From Strigomonas culicis (Eukaryota; Euglenozoa; Kinetoplastea; Trypanosomatida; Trypanosomatidae), in contig AUXH01000469.1 of assembly GCA_000482145.1 (NCBI GenBank), positions 1-15,164 on the forward strand: a stretch of 15,164 bases of DNA, in the 5' to 3' direction. The notes beneath the pieces are model-generated. The model did no database searches and was not told where the DNA came from. It worked only from the letters and a program-made list of their open reading frames with translations. Made by a program: the position numbers and the translations under genes. Positions 5,320 to 13,952 of the stretch are shown piece after piece (the stretch's first letter is position 1; each line of letters starts with the position of its first letter).

Positions 5320-8241
5320 ATGTCGACCTCTCACTTTTTAGGCTTGGCCTCCGCGGCGCTGCGCGAGCTGCCGGACCGGCCGCCGCCCGACGCGCGGCAG
5401 ACGCCGCCCAGTGAGGAGGAGCCGGCGGTGGAAATTGAGGAGGTTCCACTGCACCCCCACCCCTCCACCGCGACGACGGCAACGCACAGCACCGCCATGG
5501 AGGAAGACGATGAAGAAGAGGATGAGAGTCTGATTGCCAACCGCGTGCTCTTCTCCCTCATACAGAAGGACGAGCTCATCCAGAGCCTGTCGCTGCGCCT
5601 CCAGCAGGCCGCCGCCGAGGCGCAGCGCGCACGGCAGGAGCGGCATGAAATGCAGCAGCAGCTCCACGAGATGGCCGCGCGCGTGAGCCACACGGGCGCC
5701 GCGCTCGACATGGAGCGCACCGCGCTGCAGCGCCAGATCCAGCAGCTGCAGCAGGAGACCGCCGCGGCCGCGGCCGCGCGGGCTGCCCCGGCAGCGGACG
5801 CGGCGCAGGTCAGCCTGCTGCGAGAGGAACTACAGCTGGCGCAGCAGCAGTGGGAGCTGAAGCTGACGGAGCTGCGGCACCTGGAGGAGACCAACGCGCT
5901 GCTGAAGGCGCAGCTGCAGAAAAACGAGCACCACTACGAGAACCTTCTCGCGCAGCGCGACGAGGACGTGCACAACCTTCGCGCGCACGTGGAGCTGCTA
6001 CAGGCCGACCTCGCGGCGCGGGAGCAGAAGCTGAAGCAGGTGGAGCGCGACTCCCGCGCGGAGCTGCGGCAGGTGAAGGCACTTCTGGACGAGCTCACCA
6101 CCGCCTTCGAGGACGACACCGCCGACCGGCGCGCCGCGAAGGAGCGCGAGCGTGAGCGGCTCGCGCTGCGGCAGGAGAAGGCGCACCGCGAGCGCGAGGC
6201 ACAGCTGCTGCAGGACAAGTGGTCCGCGGAGCTGCAGGCACAGCAGGGGGTCATCCAGCAGCTGCGCGGCAAGCTCCGCACGTTGGAGGAGAGCCACCAG
6301 CTCACCAAGGAGAAGAACGACGCCTACGTGGACTACCTGAAGAGCGAGGGCGAGACGCTGCGGGCCCACGCCACCACACTCGCGACCACGGTGGAGTCGA
6401 GCGCCGCGGCGGCGGCGGAGCAGCAGCGGCAGTGGGCTGCGGAGCGCGAGGGGCTGCTGCGACAGCTGCAAGACCGCGCGGCGGACGAAGCGCGCGCGGC
6501 CGCGCAGCAGCAGGAGGAGCTCACCGCCCTCCGACAGGCACTGCAGGAGCGGACGGAGGAGGCGGCGCACTGGAGGGCGCTCTACGAGACGGAGATTCCC
6601 TTTTTGGAGGAGCGCCTTGTCGCGGTCGACGCGGCCAATCAGCGAATACTAAATCAGCCGCCGCCGCAGCAGCAGCCGGTGCCGCCAGTGGCGGAGGCCG
6701 ACGTATCCGTCCGACAGCAGGCGGCGGCGGCCGTGGCGGTGGCGGTGGCGCAGGAAGAGCGCGACGTCGCCGCGGCGCGCGCCCGCGCACTGGACGAGGA
6801 GAACGAGGCCCTCCGCATCGACCTGAGCCGCCTCCGCGCACAGCACCAGCAGGAGCTGCTGGCGCAGCTGCAGGACGACGCCGCGCAGCTCGAGGCGGAG
6901 CGCCAGGCGTGGGCGGAGGCGCAGGCCGCGCGCGAGGCGGTGTGGTGCGACACGCGCGCGACCCTCGCGGCCGAGGCGCGGGAGGCCGCACGGCGGCTGC
7001 AGCAGCGCGAGGACGACGTGGCCGCGCTGCTGTGCGCACAGGTGGCGCTGAAGGAGCAGCTCCGCGGGGCCCTCGACGAGCAGCTCGCCGCCGCGCAGGA
7101 GTCTGACGCGCTGACGCAGCACCGCACGGCGGCGGAGGCGGCGCTGCGGCGACACGCGGCGGCGCGGCAGCGGGAGGCCGCCGCGGCGGCGCGCGTGCTG
7201 CTGGAGCTGCAGGCGCAGCTGCGGCAGCTCGCCGGGCGCAAGGGCGGCGGCGCGCGCGACGACGGCACCGCCATCTACGTGGCGGGCGCGGACTCACGGC
7301 CCTCCTCCGTGCATGTGCTGGATCTGTCGCTGCCATCCACCTTGGCCGAGGAGGCACCGCCGCCGCCGCCGCTGGTGGCGCACTGCGAAGCGCTGCGGCC
7401 GCTGTGCGCGGCAGTGGGGGCGCGGCTGGAGACACTGCGCACACAGCGAAAAACACTGCAGAGCCAGGTCGAGCTGCTGACGCGCCACACCCAGAGGGAG
7501 GCGGAGCAGGCGCGGCGGGAGGTCCAGGCGCAGACGAAGCAGTTGGAAGAGACCATCCAGGGGCTGGAGCAGGAGAAGAAGGACTGGCTCGCCGCCGCGC
7601 GCCGGGAGAAGAAAAAGAGTGAGGAGGAGGAGCGGCGGCTGCTGGCCGCGCTGGAGACGCTCAAGGCCAATCTACAGAAGCGCGACGCCGCCGCGGCGGA
7701 GCAGCGCCGCGAGTGGGAGCAGGCCGCGCAGCAGCAGCAGCAGCAGCAGGAGGCCGTCCGTCCGGAGGTCGGGAGAGCGGTGTTTACCTTTCTCGCGAAG
7801 GTGGTCAGCGCCGACCTCGCCCGCTTCTGTGAGTTCTTCCCCCTCAAGCTGCTCGACCTGCTGCACCGCCGGCAGCAGCAGCGGCAGCGGCAGCAACACG
7901 CGGAGCCACACCCGCCGGACGCGTTTGAGCTGCGGGAGGAGTGCGACTCCATCATCGAGGAGGTGCTGGGGCTGGAGGGCGGCTGGGCAGCCCTCCACGC
8001 GGACCACTCCAGCACGTTTTTGGCGTCATGCAGATATCTGCTGACGGAGGGAGATCTGCGTGACCTGCAGCATGCCCTGGTTGCGTCGCTCGCCACGATG
8101 TTCGAGAAGGTTGACGCGATCTACCACCATCAGCAGCAACAACCGCATCCTATTGGTGTAATCATAACCGACCAAGTCCACTTTGACTGTCCCAATTTGG
8201 ATATGACATTAACCGATTTTATTTTGCAAAAGATAAAGTAG
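5320..8241 (+). CDS. large coiled-coil protein with conserved-looking C-terminal domain, function unknown
   Basis: The product is 973 residues from the ATG at 5320; a GTG two codons earlier is not a likely start. Residues 1-59 are Pro/Ala-rich, and an acidic patch (EEDDEEEDE) begins at Met60. From about residue 72 the sequence becomes Gln/Glu/Arg/Ala/Leu-rich with heptad-like Leu spacing, as in long parallel coiled coils. Helix-breaking stretches occur at about 446-458 (PPPQQQPVPP) and 651-694 (containing PPPPP), dividing it into roughly three rods: 72-440, 465-640 and 695-810. A Gln run ends at 810. Residues 813-973 differ: mixed composition, several Phe and Cys, likely globular and helical, ending in a less GC-rich segment. 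Long coiled coils of this kind are common in the trypanosomatid flagellum, basal body and cytoskeleton, but nothing here assigns a location. I recognise no family. Confidence 0.85.
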   Translation: MSTSHFLGLASAALRELPDRPPPDARQTPPSEEEPAVEIEEVPLHPHPSTATTATHSTAMEEDDEEEDESLIANRVLFSLIQKDELIQSLSLRLQQAAAEAQRARQERHEMQQQLHEMAARVSHTGAALDMERTALQRQIQQLQQETAAAAAARAAPAADAAQVSLLREELQLAQQQWELKLTELRHLEETNALLKAQLQKNEHHYENLLAQRDEDVHNLRAHVELLQADLAAREQKLKQVERDSRAELRQVKALLDELTTAFEDDTADRRAAKERERERLALRQEKAHREREAQLLQDKWSAELQAQQGVIQQLRGKLRTLEESHQLTKEKNDAYVDYLKSEGETLRAHATTLATTVESSAAAAAEQQRQWAAEREGLLRQLQDRAADEARAAAQQQEELTALRQALQERTEEAAHWRALYETEIPFLEERLVAVDAANQRILNQPPPQQQPVPPVAEADVSVRQQAAAAVAVAVAQEERDVAAARARALDEENEALRIDLSRLRAQHQQELLAQLQDDAAQLEAERQAWAEAQAAREAVWCDTRATLAAEAREAARRLQQREDDVAALLCAQVALKEQLRGALDEQLAAAQESDALTQHRTAAEAALRRHAAARQREAAAAARVLLELQAQLRQLAGRKGGGARDDGTAIYVAGADSRPSSVHVLDLSLPSTLAEEAPPPPPLVAHCEALRPLCAAVGARLETLRTQRKTLQSQVELLTRHTQREAEQARREVQAQTKQLEETIQGLEQEKKDWLAAARREKKKSEEEERRLLAALETLKANLQKRDAAAAEQRREWEQAAQQQQQQQEAVRPEVGRAVFTFLAKVVSADLARFCEFFPLKLLDLLHRRQQQRQRQQHAEPHPPDAFELREECDSIIEEVLGLEGGWAALHADHSSTFLASCRYLLTEGDLRDLQHALVASLATMFEKVDAIYHHQQQQPHPIGVIITDQVHFDCPNLDMTLTDFILQKIK

Positions 8242-8243
8242 AG

Positions 8244-8267
8244 TATATATATATATATATATATATA
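8244..8267. repeat. TA dinucleotide repeat in the 3' UTR of the coiled-coil gene
   Basis: Twelve TA units begin three bases after the TAG stop. With the repeat at 5031-5053 this puts a TA tract at the head of the 3' UTR of two consecutive genes. Confidence 0.92.
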
Positions 8268-8440
8268 CACATTTAGATTTGCGTTTTTTTTCTGTATACC
8301 TATTTGAGGTTGCTTGTATCAGTACATCGGTGTTTTTATTCATAGAACATAAGGATAATCATATATATTTTTTAAAGGCTTTTTTTTTGATCTGTAAATG
8401 AAGTTCATGTGATCTCTTTCTCTCTTTCTATATATGTATA

Positions 8441-8502
8441 CTTTTGTTTTCTCTTCACCCTTCTCCCATTCTCTCTCTCTCCCCCACTTTTTTCTTTTTT
8501 AG
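8441..8502 (+). promoter_or_regulatory. distal polypyrimidine tract and predicted SL acceptor for the Sac3-like gene
   Basis: A T/C-rich tract with a CT-repeat core leads to AG at 8501-8502. If used, it gives a 204-nt leader with no ATG before 8707, a coherent mRNA. I consider it the likelier main acceptor because it leaves a normal leader length. Confidence 0.5.
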
Positions 8503-8660
8503 TCAGATTATCATATACATTTTTAAAAGGTGTCGTAAAAATAGATTGTATATAAAGAGTAGCAACAGTAATCACTCACAACGAAATAAATATAGAAAGA
8601 AAAAAAAGAGAAAAAAAAACGATTTAAGATAAGCGAGAAAAATAAAATAAACAAATAGTA

Positions 8661-8705
8661 ACTCTTTTTTTTTTCTCTCTCTTTCTCTTTGCTGTTTCAT
8701 CTTAG
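8661..8705 (+). promoter_or_regulatory. proximal polypyrimidine tract and possible SL acceptor abutting the Sac3-like start
   Basis: A strong tract (8661-8703) ends in TTAG with the AG at 8704-8705, one base before the ATG at 8707. Splicing here would leave almost no leader beyond the SL itself. Splicing at the next AG (8720-8721) would remove the first ATG and shift initiation to Met11 at 8737. Confidence 0.45.
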
Positions 8706-8706
8706 A

Positions 8707-11700
8707 ATGCTATCGACGGAGGCGGGGTCTCTTCACATGAGCGCTGCGTGTGCGTATCTTCATGGGAATGTCGATAGTACGCTAAAGAACGGTTTTAGCA
8801 GCAACACGAACAATAGTGTGAACCACTATGTGTATCTAAAAAGAGGAAAGCTAAATGCGCTGTGTTCCGCCGAAGGCAGAAGCACCTACACACCTTCCTT
8901 CTTTGAAGCGATGCCCGCGAGCGGCCCCAACAATCATTTTACCTTTGAGACTTCTTCTTCTTCTGATCCCACCCCCACGGCGCCTGGTGCGACGAGTACG
9001 TTCTATGTGGAACCCTTTTCGAGGTCCTCCAGCGGGAAGCTGATTGACACCACGCAGCAGCGGAGCACCGCGGCGCTGTTTCTCTCCTTCCACTTTCTGA
9101 TGGAGTATTACATCCGCAACCCGCAGACGGATGCCTATTACTTCCAGCCGCCGCGAGTGCGCCCCGCCGGCGGTGACGCCAGCGGCAGCAGCAGCAGCAG
9201 CCTCGCACCCGGTGCGGGCACCGTGGAGGTGTCGCTGCCGTCCGTTAACAGCGGCAGCAAGCTCTTTGCTTTTCTGTGGGACCGGCTGCGCGGCATCCGC
9301 AACCAGCTGCTGCCGCAGCTGCCAGAGCCGGAGCTCCTTTTTCGCCTTTACAACTGCCAGGCGCCGCCGCCGTACGTGTTCGTCGATGGGGAGGAGGCGG
9401 CAGGCGGCGAGCCGCGCGCGCGAGCGGTAGTATCGCCGGCGCGGCTGCGGCAGGAGCAGCTGTACACGGTGCGGCTGCTGGAGGCCACCATCGCCTGCCT
9501 GTCGCTCGGCGCCGCTTTTATTTGTCTTCACACCGCGAGCGCCCGCAGCTTTGTGCAGCACGACAAGAAGAACTATCTGGAGAGCATGTCGCAGTGCTTC
9601 TCCGACTTGATTGTGTATTATCGCTATGCGCAGCCGCCGCTGCCGCCGCCGGCGCGGACGGATCCAACGACCGCGGCCAACCCCAGCATCGCGCGCGTGG
9701 TGGAGGCGGCGCCGGGGGGAGCGATGACGAACCACGCGGAGTACGTCTCTCTGCTGCTGATCCTCTACGGCCTCGACCAGGAGCGCAAGGTGGAGGACCG
9801 CGCGCTCTTCTTTTCACTGACCCCGCTCGACGGCGCGCAGCCGCCTACGGATTACAACAGCAGTGGCGCGGGTGCCACGGTCGCCGCCACGCTGCTGCCG
9901 GAGCTGCCGTCCGATGGCGTGTCGTGTGAGAAGATCTATCAGGAGATACAGAATCAGCCGTCGCTGCTGCAGTCCGTGTACATCCAAAACGTGCTGACGC
10001 TGTTGCACTGTATCAACAACCGTCAGTACTTCTTGTTCTTTCACTACCTGCACGATGCGCCGCCCGAGGCCGCCACGGACCCCTACGCACGCCCCGCGCC
10101 GCTCAAGTTGACGACACTGCAGCGCACCTTCTTCGCGCAGTCCTTTACCTACCTGCGGCTGCGCGCGCTGTTGGAGCTGCTCACGTCGAACGACCACATT
10201 GGGTACCCAAAGCTGCGACTGCGCGACGGCTGTGTGTCGCTGCGCACGCTCTCCGACCTGCTGCTCTTCGCCAACCCGGAGGCGGACTGCGAGGACTTCC
10301 TGCGACAGCTCGGCCTGGTCGACTCGCTCGTGCGACTGCCGAAGGACGCGGCGGGGGAGGCGGCGGGTCCGACCGCTTCCACGTACCTGCGGCTCTCCGA
10401 CAAGTCCAGCAATCCGCTGACCACGCTCGCGAGCATCTTCGACCACTGCAAGGAGAAGGTGCGACTCTTCTTTCCCACCCGCGCCAGCTTCTTCGGGTTC
10501 GACCTCACGGAGGCGACGACGACGGCGGTGTTCCGCAGGTTCCCGAGTGTGCGGGAGAAGTATGAGCTCCTCTATCAGCGCGCGGCAGCGCCGGCGGCGG
10601 AGGGGGCGCACCCCGCCGCGTCTGCGCTGTCGCCGTCGCTGGACTTTGACGCGCTGCACCGCAACACCCGTGCGGCGAAGGACACGCTGTTGACGCTGCT
10701 GCCGGGCGTGCCGTCGAACTTCGCGGACCTGCTGGAGCCCTACGGCCTCCCCTTCGAGCCGTCCGTCCTCGCCGCCTTCCAGAGCCAGGGCCCGCACCCG
10801 CCTCCCCCCCCCGACGGTAATGCGGCGAACACGAGTGTGTCCGTCTGTCTGGATGACGTGCCGGCGGCGTTTTTCAGCCCCATGCGGGACCACCGGCGGG
10901 CCGTTCTCTGGCGGCAGGTCCAGCGCTACGTACAGCCCCTCCCGCCACCGGCGGTGGCCCCGCTGTCTCTCTTCCTCGCGAACAATCAGACGCTGCTGCG
11001 GGCGCTGGCCGCGCTGGTGGATCCGGCGGCGGACGACTGGGTGGGCGTCGCGCAGCGGTACGCATCGCCGGCCCTCATCGCCGCGCGCCGCGAGGAGGTG
11101 CTGGATGCGCTGGACCGCACCGACACGGAGCGGCCGCGCGCGCCGTCGCTGTGCTTCTACGAAGAAGACGAGCACTCCGACGCGGCCGCGGCCCTCGGCG
11201 GCGTGACGCACCGCGAGGGAAGCCGCAGTGGCCTGCACACGGTGCTCCTCGCCGTGCTCCTGGCCGACCCGTTGGAGGCCTTTGTGCGGCGGCGCGGCGC
11301 GCCGCCGCCGCCGCCGCGGCTGGAGCCAGGGCCGCACACGGCCGCCACCACCACCACCACGGCGAACAGTCTCATTGCCGATGCCGCGTCCTGTGTGGAT
11401 GGCCTCCGCGCCAGCGCGCTGTACCGCGCCGTGGAGCACGAGGTGGCGGCGCCGCCGCCGCCGCCACCACCCGAAAAGGAGGCGCCACCAACAGCGGCGC
11501 TCCACCGAGCGCAGCTGGAAAGCCGCCTGCTAGAGTTGAAGGCGCAGCGGGGCGCACTGGAGACGGGGGGATCGCCCCCCGCCGCGCTGCAGCCGGCCGA
11601 CCCCAAAGCGGAGGATGACACGGCGAGCCGCGCCACACCGTCGCACCGCTTCTCGGTGGAGGAGGTGCACCCGGATGCGCCCGTGGCGGCGGGGGACCGG

Positions 11701-13578
11701 CAGGAGCTGGTGCAGACCTCGCCGATCGTCGAGACGCCGGGCACCGCCCCGCCGCCGCCGGCGCACGCCGCCCTGAAGCATGCCTTTGCCTTCCCCGCCG
11801 CGCCAACCGCAGCGCCCTTTGCCTTTGCGAGTGGTGCGACGCGCAAGATGGATGCCACGCCCACGCCCGCCGCGCCGGCCGTGCCGTCCTCCCATCGGTT
11901 GGAGGATAAGCAGCAGCAGCAGCAGCAGCAGCAGCCGCCCGAGGCCACCACGCGCGTGAGCCCGCCAGCGGTGCCGTCTCCCCCGCCGCCCACCGTGTCG
12001 TTCCAGCAGCTACCGCCCTTCAAAGGCACGGCGGGCTTCCACTTTCCCGGCGGCACGGTGGCGGCCCCCGCGGTCGCGCGGCTGCCGTCGCCGGTGCCGG
12101 TGGCATCCGCCAGCGACGACGGCAGCGGCAGCCACGAGCGCCTCGCCGCGGATGGGCTCCCGCACAGTGCGGATTCCTCTCTGCTGTTCGAGCCGTCCTT
12201 TGTCGGCCCCGCCACCGGCGCCGGTGCGGAGGCGGCGAGTACGGCGGGCGGCCGCAGAGCCGTGGCGCTGCTGCAGCACATGTTTCCCGGCGCCGGCCGC
12301 CGTGGCGGCGGCGGCTGCCAGACGCCGCCGCCCGCGGACCGCCGGCTGCTGCCGCTGCTGCAGTACCTCCGCGCGCTCGAGCGGCAGCCGCCGCCGCGCG
12401 CGGGAGAGCTCAACTTCTTCGACCACGCGGTGGCCCCGCTGGTGGCGCAGTACCTCTGCGTCGTCTACCGCGCGCTGCTGACGTGCGCAGGGGGCGGGAC
12501 GCGCGCGGTGCTCGCCCGCGTCCTGCTGCGGCTGGTGCTCGAGGCGGAGGCGAAGGCGGCGGCGGCGGTGGCCGCGGCGCCGCCGCGCCTGCCACACCGC
12601 CCGCACCCCGCCGCGACGGCCATCGTCGCGAGCCACGACCCGGCAACGGACGTCACGACGCTGCTGCTGCCGACGCCGCCCTCGCAGGTGCGGGAGGAGG
12701 AGCTGTACCACCAGCACGTCAAGGGCCTTCATGTGCGGCCTGCCGCGCCACACGGCTTCGAGTGCTGCGCTTCCTACTTTTTGCTGACGCGGCCGGCGGC
12801 GGACGCGGCGGCGCCGGACCGCGTGGTGGAGGCGCTCGTGCGGCGGGTGCTGACCGCCGCCGCGCCGCCGCCGCGCCGGCGCGGCGGCGGCGGCTACACA
12901 CTACTGTCGGAGGCGCGTCATGGGTTTGACTTGGCCGCCGCCGCTGCCGCCCCGTCGACCCTCCGCGTCCGCGTGGCGGTGCTGGAGCAGCCACTCCGCG
13001 CCTTCTTGGCCGGGCGCCACCCGAAGCGGCAGCGCGACAGCTCGACCGACGAGGACGGCGACGCGGCGCCGGAGGCCGAGGAGCCGCTCCCAAAGCGCAG
13101 CTACATCCTCTGCCTCGATGGCCTTGGCGGGCGGACGGAGGCCGCGCTCGTCGCGGAGGTCGCGGAGGTCGCGGCGCGCATGGTGCGGCAGAACGCCAAG
13201 TACTACGCCCACCTCGAGGCCCACGCGCAGGTGGCGGACCGGAGGCGCCCGTCGCCGCCGGCGAGCCTCAACACGAGCATTCATATTCGCAAGGAGAACC
13301 CCACCTCGCCGTCGTCCTACTTGACGGAGGGCATCTTGTTCCTCGTGTTCCGCTCAGCGGTGGAGGCTCGACGCCTGGAGGCCGGCGCGGCGGCGCTGTC
13401 GGCGGCCTTCGCCGCCGCCTGCGCCAGCGCGGCCGACGGCGCCGCGGGGGTGCCGCTGCCGCACTGCGTTGTGGCGCCCGTGGTCGTGACGCCGCAGCCC
13501 GCCGCCACCCTCCGCGACACACAACAAAGCCTCTACAAAGGGCTGTGCGAGCTACTCACCTTATACAAAGGAGCGTAA
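8707..13578 (+). CDS. Sac3/GANP-family protein, TREX-2 mRNA-export scaffold homologue
   Basis: The product is 1623 residues from the ATG at 8707. The Sac3/GANP domain spans about residues 115-540. Its marks are FLWDRLRGIRNQL (from about 189; W191, D192, R193), matching the 'WDRTRSIRQD' block of Sac3. A helix-rich segment follows with a CFSDLIVYY stretch and a NHAEYVSLLLILYGL stretch (family N-E-F-R-A-Y). Next is a run of helices ending in FLFFHYL (family N-F-x-R-F-F), then the winged-helix-like end from G499 to about 535 with LRDGCVSLRTLSDLLLF. Sac3 proteins scaffold TREX-2 at the nuclear pore, and trypanosomes have a Sac3 orthologue. Residues 540-870 may be helical. About 870-1140 is Pro/Ala-rich with eight Gln at 1069-1076. 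A C-terminal region of about 480 residues contains a basic PKRQR stretch at 1439-1443, a possible nuclear signal. First and last codons are less GC-rich than the middle. Family call is good; partners cannot be read from sequence. Confidence 0.82.
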   Translation: MLSTEAGSLHMSAACAYLHGNVDSTLKNGFSSNTNNSVNHYVYLKRGKLNALCSAEGRSTYTPSFFEAMPASGPNNHFTFETSSSSDPTPTAPGATSTFYVEPFSRSSSGKLIDTTQQRSTAALFLSFHFLMEYYIRNPQTDAYYFQPPRVRPAGGDASGSSSSSLAPGAGTVEVSLPSVNSGSKLFAFLWDRLRGIRNQLLPQLPEPELLFRLYNCQAPPPYVFVDGEEAAGGEPRARAVVSPARLRQEQLYTVRLLEATIACLSLGAAFICLHTASARSFVQHDKKNYLESMSQCFSDLIVYYRYAQPPLPPPARTDPTTAANPSIARVVEAAPGGAMTNHAEYVSLLLILYGLDQERKVEDRALFFSLTPLDGAQPPTDYNSSGAGATVAATLLPELPSDGVSCEKIYQEIQNQPSLLQSVYIQNVLTLLHCINNRQYFLFFHYLHDAPPEAATDPYARPAPLKLTTLQRTFFAQSFTYLRLRALLELLTSNDHIGYPKLRLRDGCVSLRTLSDLLLFANPEADCEDFLRQLGLVDSLVRLPKDAAGEAAGPTASTYLRLSDKSSNPLTTLASIFDHCKEKVRLFFPTRASFFGFDLTEATTTAVFRRFPSVREKYELLYQRAAAPAAEGAHPAASALSPSLDFDALHRNTRAAKDTLLTLLPGVPSNFADLLEPYGLPFEPSVLAAFQSQGPHPPPPPDGNAANTSVSVCLDDVPAAFFSPMRDHRRAVLWRQVQRYVQPLPPPAVAPLSLFLANNQTLLRALAALVDPAADDWVGVAQRYASPALIAARREEVLDALDRTDTERPRAPSLCFYEEDEHSDAAAALGGVTHREGSRSGLHTVLLAVLLADPLEAFVRRRGAPPPPPRLEPGPHTAATTTTTANSLIADAASCVDGLRASALYRAVEHEVAAPPPPPPPEKEAPPTAALHRAQLESRLLELKAQRGALETGGSPPAALQPADPKAEDDTASRATPSHRFSVEEVHPDAPVAAGDRQELVQTSPIVETPGTAPPPPAHAALKHAFAFPAAPTAAPFAFASGATRKMDATPTPAAPAVPSSHRLEDKQQQQQQQQPPEATTRVSPPAVPSPPPPTVSFQQLPPFKGTAGFHFPGGTVAAPAVARLPSPVPVASASDDGSGSHERLAADGLPHSADSSLLFEPSFVGPATGAGAEAASTAGGRRAVALLQHMFPGAGRRGGGGCQTPPPADRRLLPLLQYLRALERQPPPRAGELNFFDHAVAPLVAQYLCVVYRALLTCAGGGTRAVLARVLLRLVLEAEAKAAAAVAAAPPRLPHRPHPAATAIVASHDPATDVTTLLLPTPPSQVREEELYHQHVKGLHVRPAAPHGFECCASYFLLTRPAADAAAPDRVVEALVRRVLTAAAPPPRRRGGGGYTLLSEARHGFDLAAAAAAPSTLRVRVAVLEQPLRAFLAGRHPKRQRDSSTDEDGDAAPEAEEPLPKRSYILCLDGLGGRTEAALVAEVAEVAARMVRQNAKYYAHLEAHAQVADRRRPSPPASLNTSIHIRKENPTSPSSYLTEGILFLVFRSAVEARRLEAGAAALSAAFAAACASAADGAAGVPLPHCVVAPVVVTPQPAATLRDTQQSLYKGLCELLTLYKGA
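11911..11934 (+). repeat. pure CAG repeat encoding eight Gln
   Basis: Eight uninterrupted CAG codons encode residues 1069-1076 in the low-complexity linker of the Sac3-like protein. The pure tract is a likely site of length variation between strains. Confidence 0.9.
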
Positions 13579-13871
13579 CAACCCCTAGATAAACAAGCAC
13601 TGATAATAATAAACAGAAGAATAAACACATCATAAGAAAAAGATACATGACGCTCCTTCTTTTTCCCCTTTTGTTTGTATTATTATGATTATTACTAAAC
13701 CATGCCTACTTGTGTTAGCTGAAGAAAGTGAGAAGTGGTCTCCGCTTCTGCCTTGTGGTGTTGCTCTTTGCTATTGCTCTTCTTCGCTCCCCTTTCTTTC
13801 TCTTTTCGATGCCCATAGAAATCCACAAGCAGTACAACGGAGGGGCCAACCGGCCTGGCGTTCAGCCGAAG

Positions 13872-13925
13872 CCTAAGTGGTGTTTGAGGGAGGCGCTAAA
13901 CCTTGGTGGTCGTCTCGGACTTAGG
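13872..13925 (+). repeat. inverted repeat with 7-bp arms upstream of tRNA-Trp
   Basis: CCTAAGT (13872-13878) and ACTTAGG (13919-13925) are perfect inverted copies 40 bases apart, extendable by one G-T pair. The right arm coincides with the end of repeat copy B. It may form the base of a structured RNA or be chance. There is no T-run directly after it that would mark an independent polymerase III gene. Confidence 0.35.
13876..13925 (+). repeat. diverged intergenic repeat, copy B
   Basis: This segment shares three ordered blocks with 521-562, including exact CCTTGGT (13901-13907) and CGGACTTAGG (13916-13925). It carries 11 bases at 13890-13900 that copy A lacks almost entirely. It lies 27 bases upstream of the tRNA-Trp gene in the strand-switch region. 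A weaker partial likeness (ACTTAGG) recurs at 14062-14068. Confidence 0.45.
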
Positions 13926-13952
13926 TACCATCCATGCCTCTATCAGCTCAAA

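Larger units (their letters stand above)
8242..8706. other. intergenic region between coiled-coil and Sac3-like genes
   Basis: These 465 bases hold a TA repeat right after the stop, AT-rich sequence with T-runs, a first polypyrimidine tract ending in AG at 8502, an A-rich stretch, and a second tract ending at AG 8705. No ATG occurs between AG 8502 and the Sac3-like start. Open frames such as 8444-8632 are only low-complexity leader. Confidence 0.75.

Noticed and set aside
9814..11505. Long minus-strand frame of 563 codons inside the Sac3-like gene
   Set aside because: It is Arg-rich and lies antisense to a recognised coding frame. Very GC-rich DNA has few stop codons, so long shadow frames are expected. 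The same applies to 11157-12413, 6521-7456 and 7275-8096.
4416..11934. CAG tracts as mobile or CRISPR-like repeats
   Set aside because: They are in-frame Gln codon runs inside coding regions, with no spacers and no target-site duplications.
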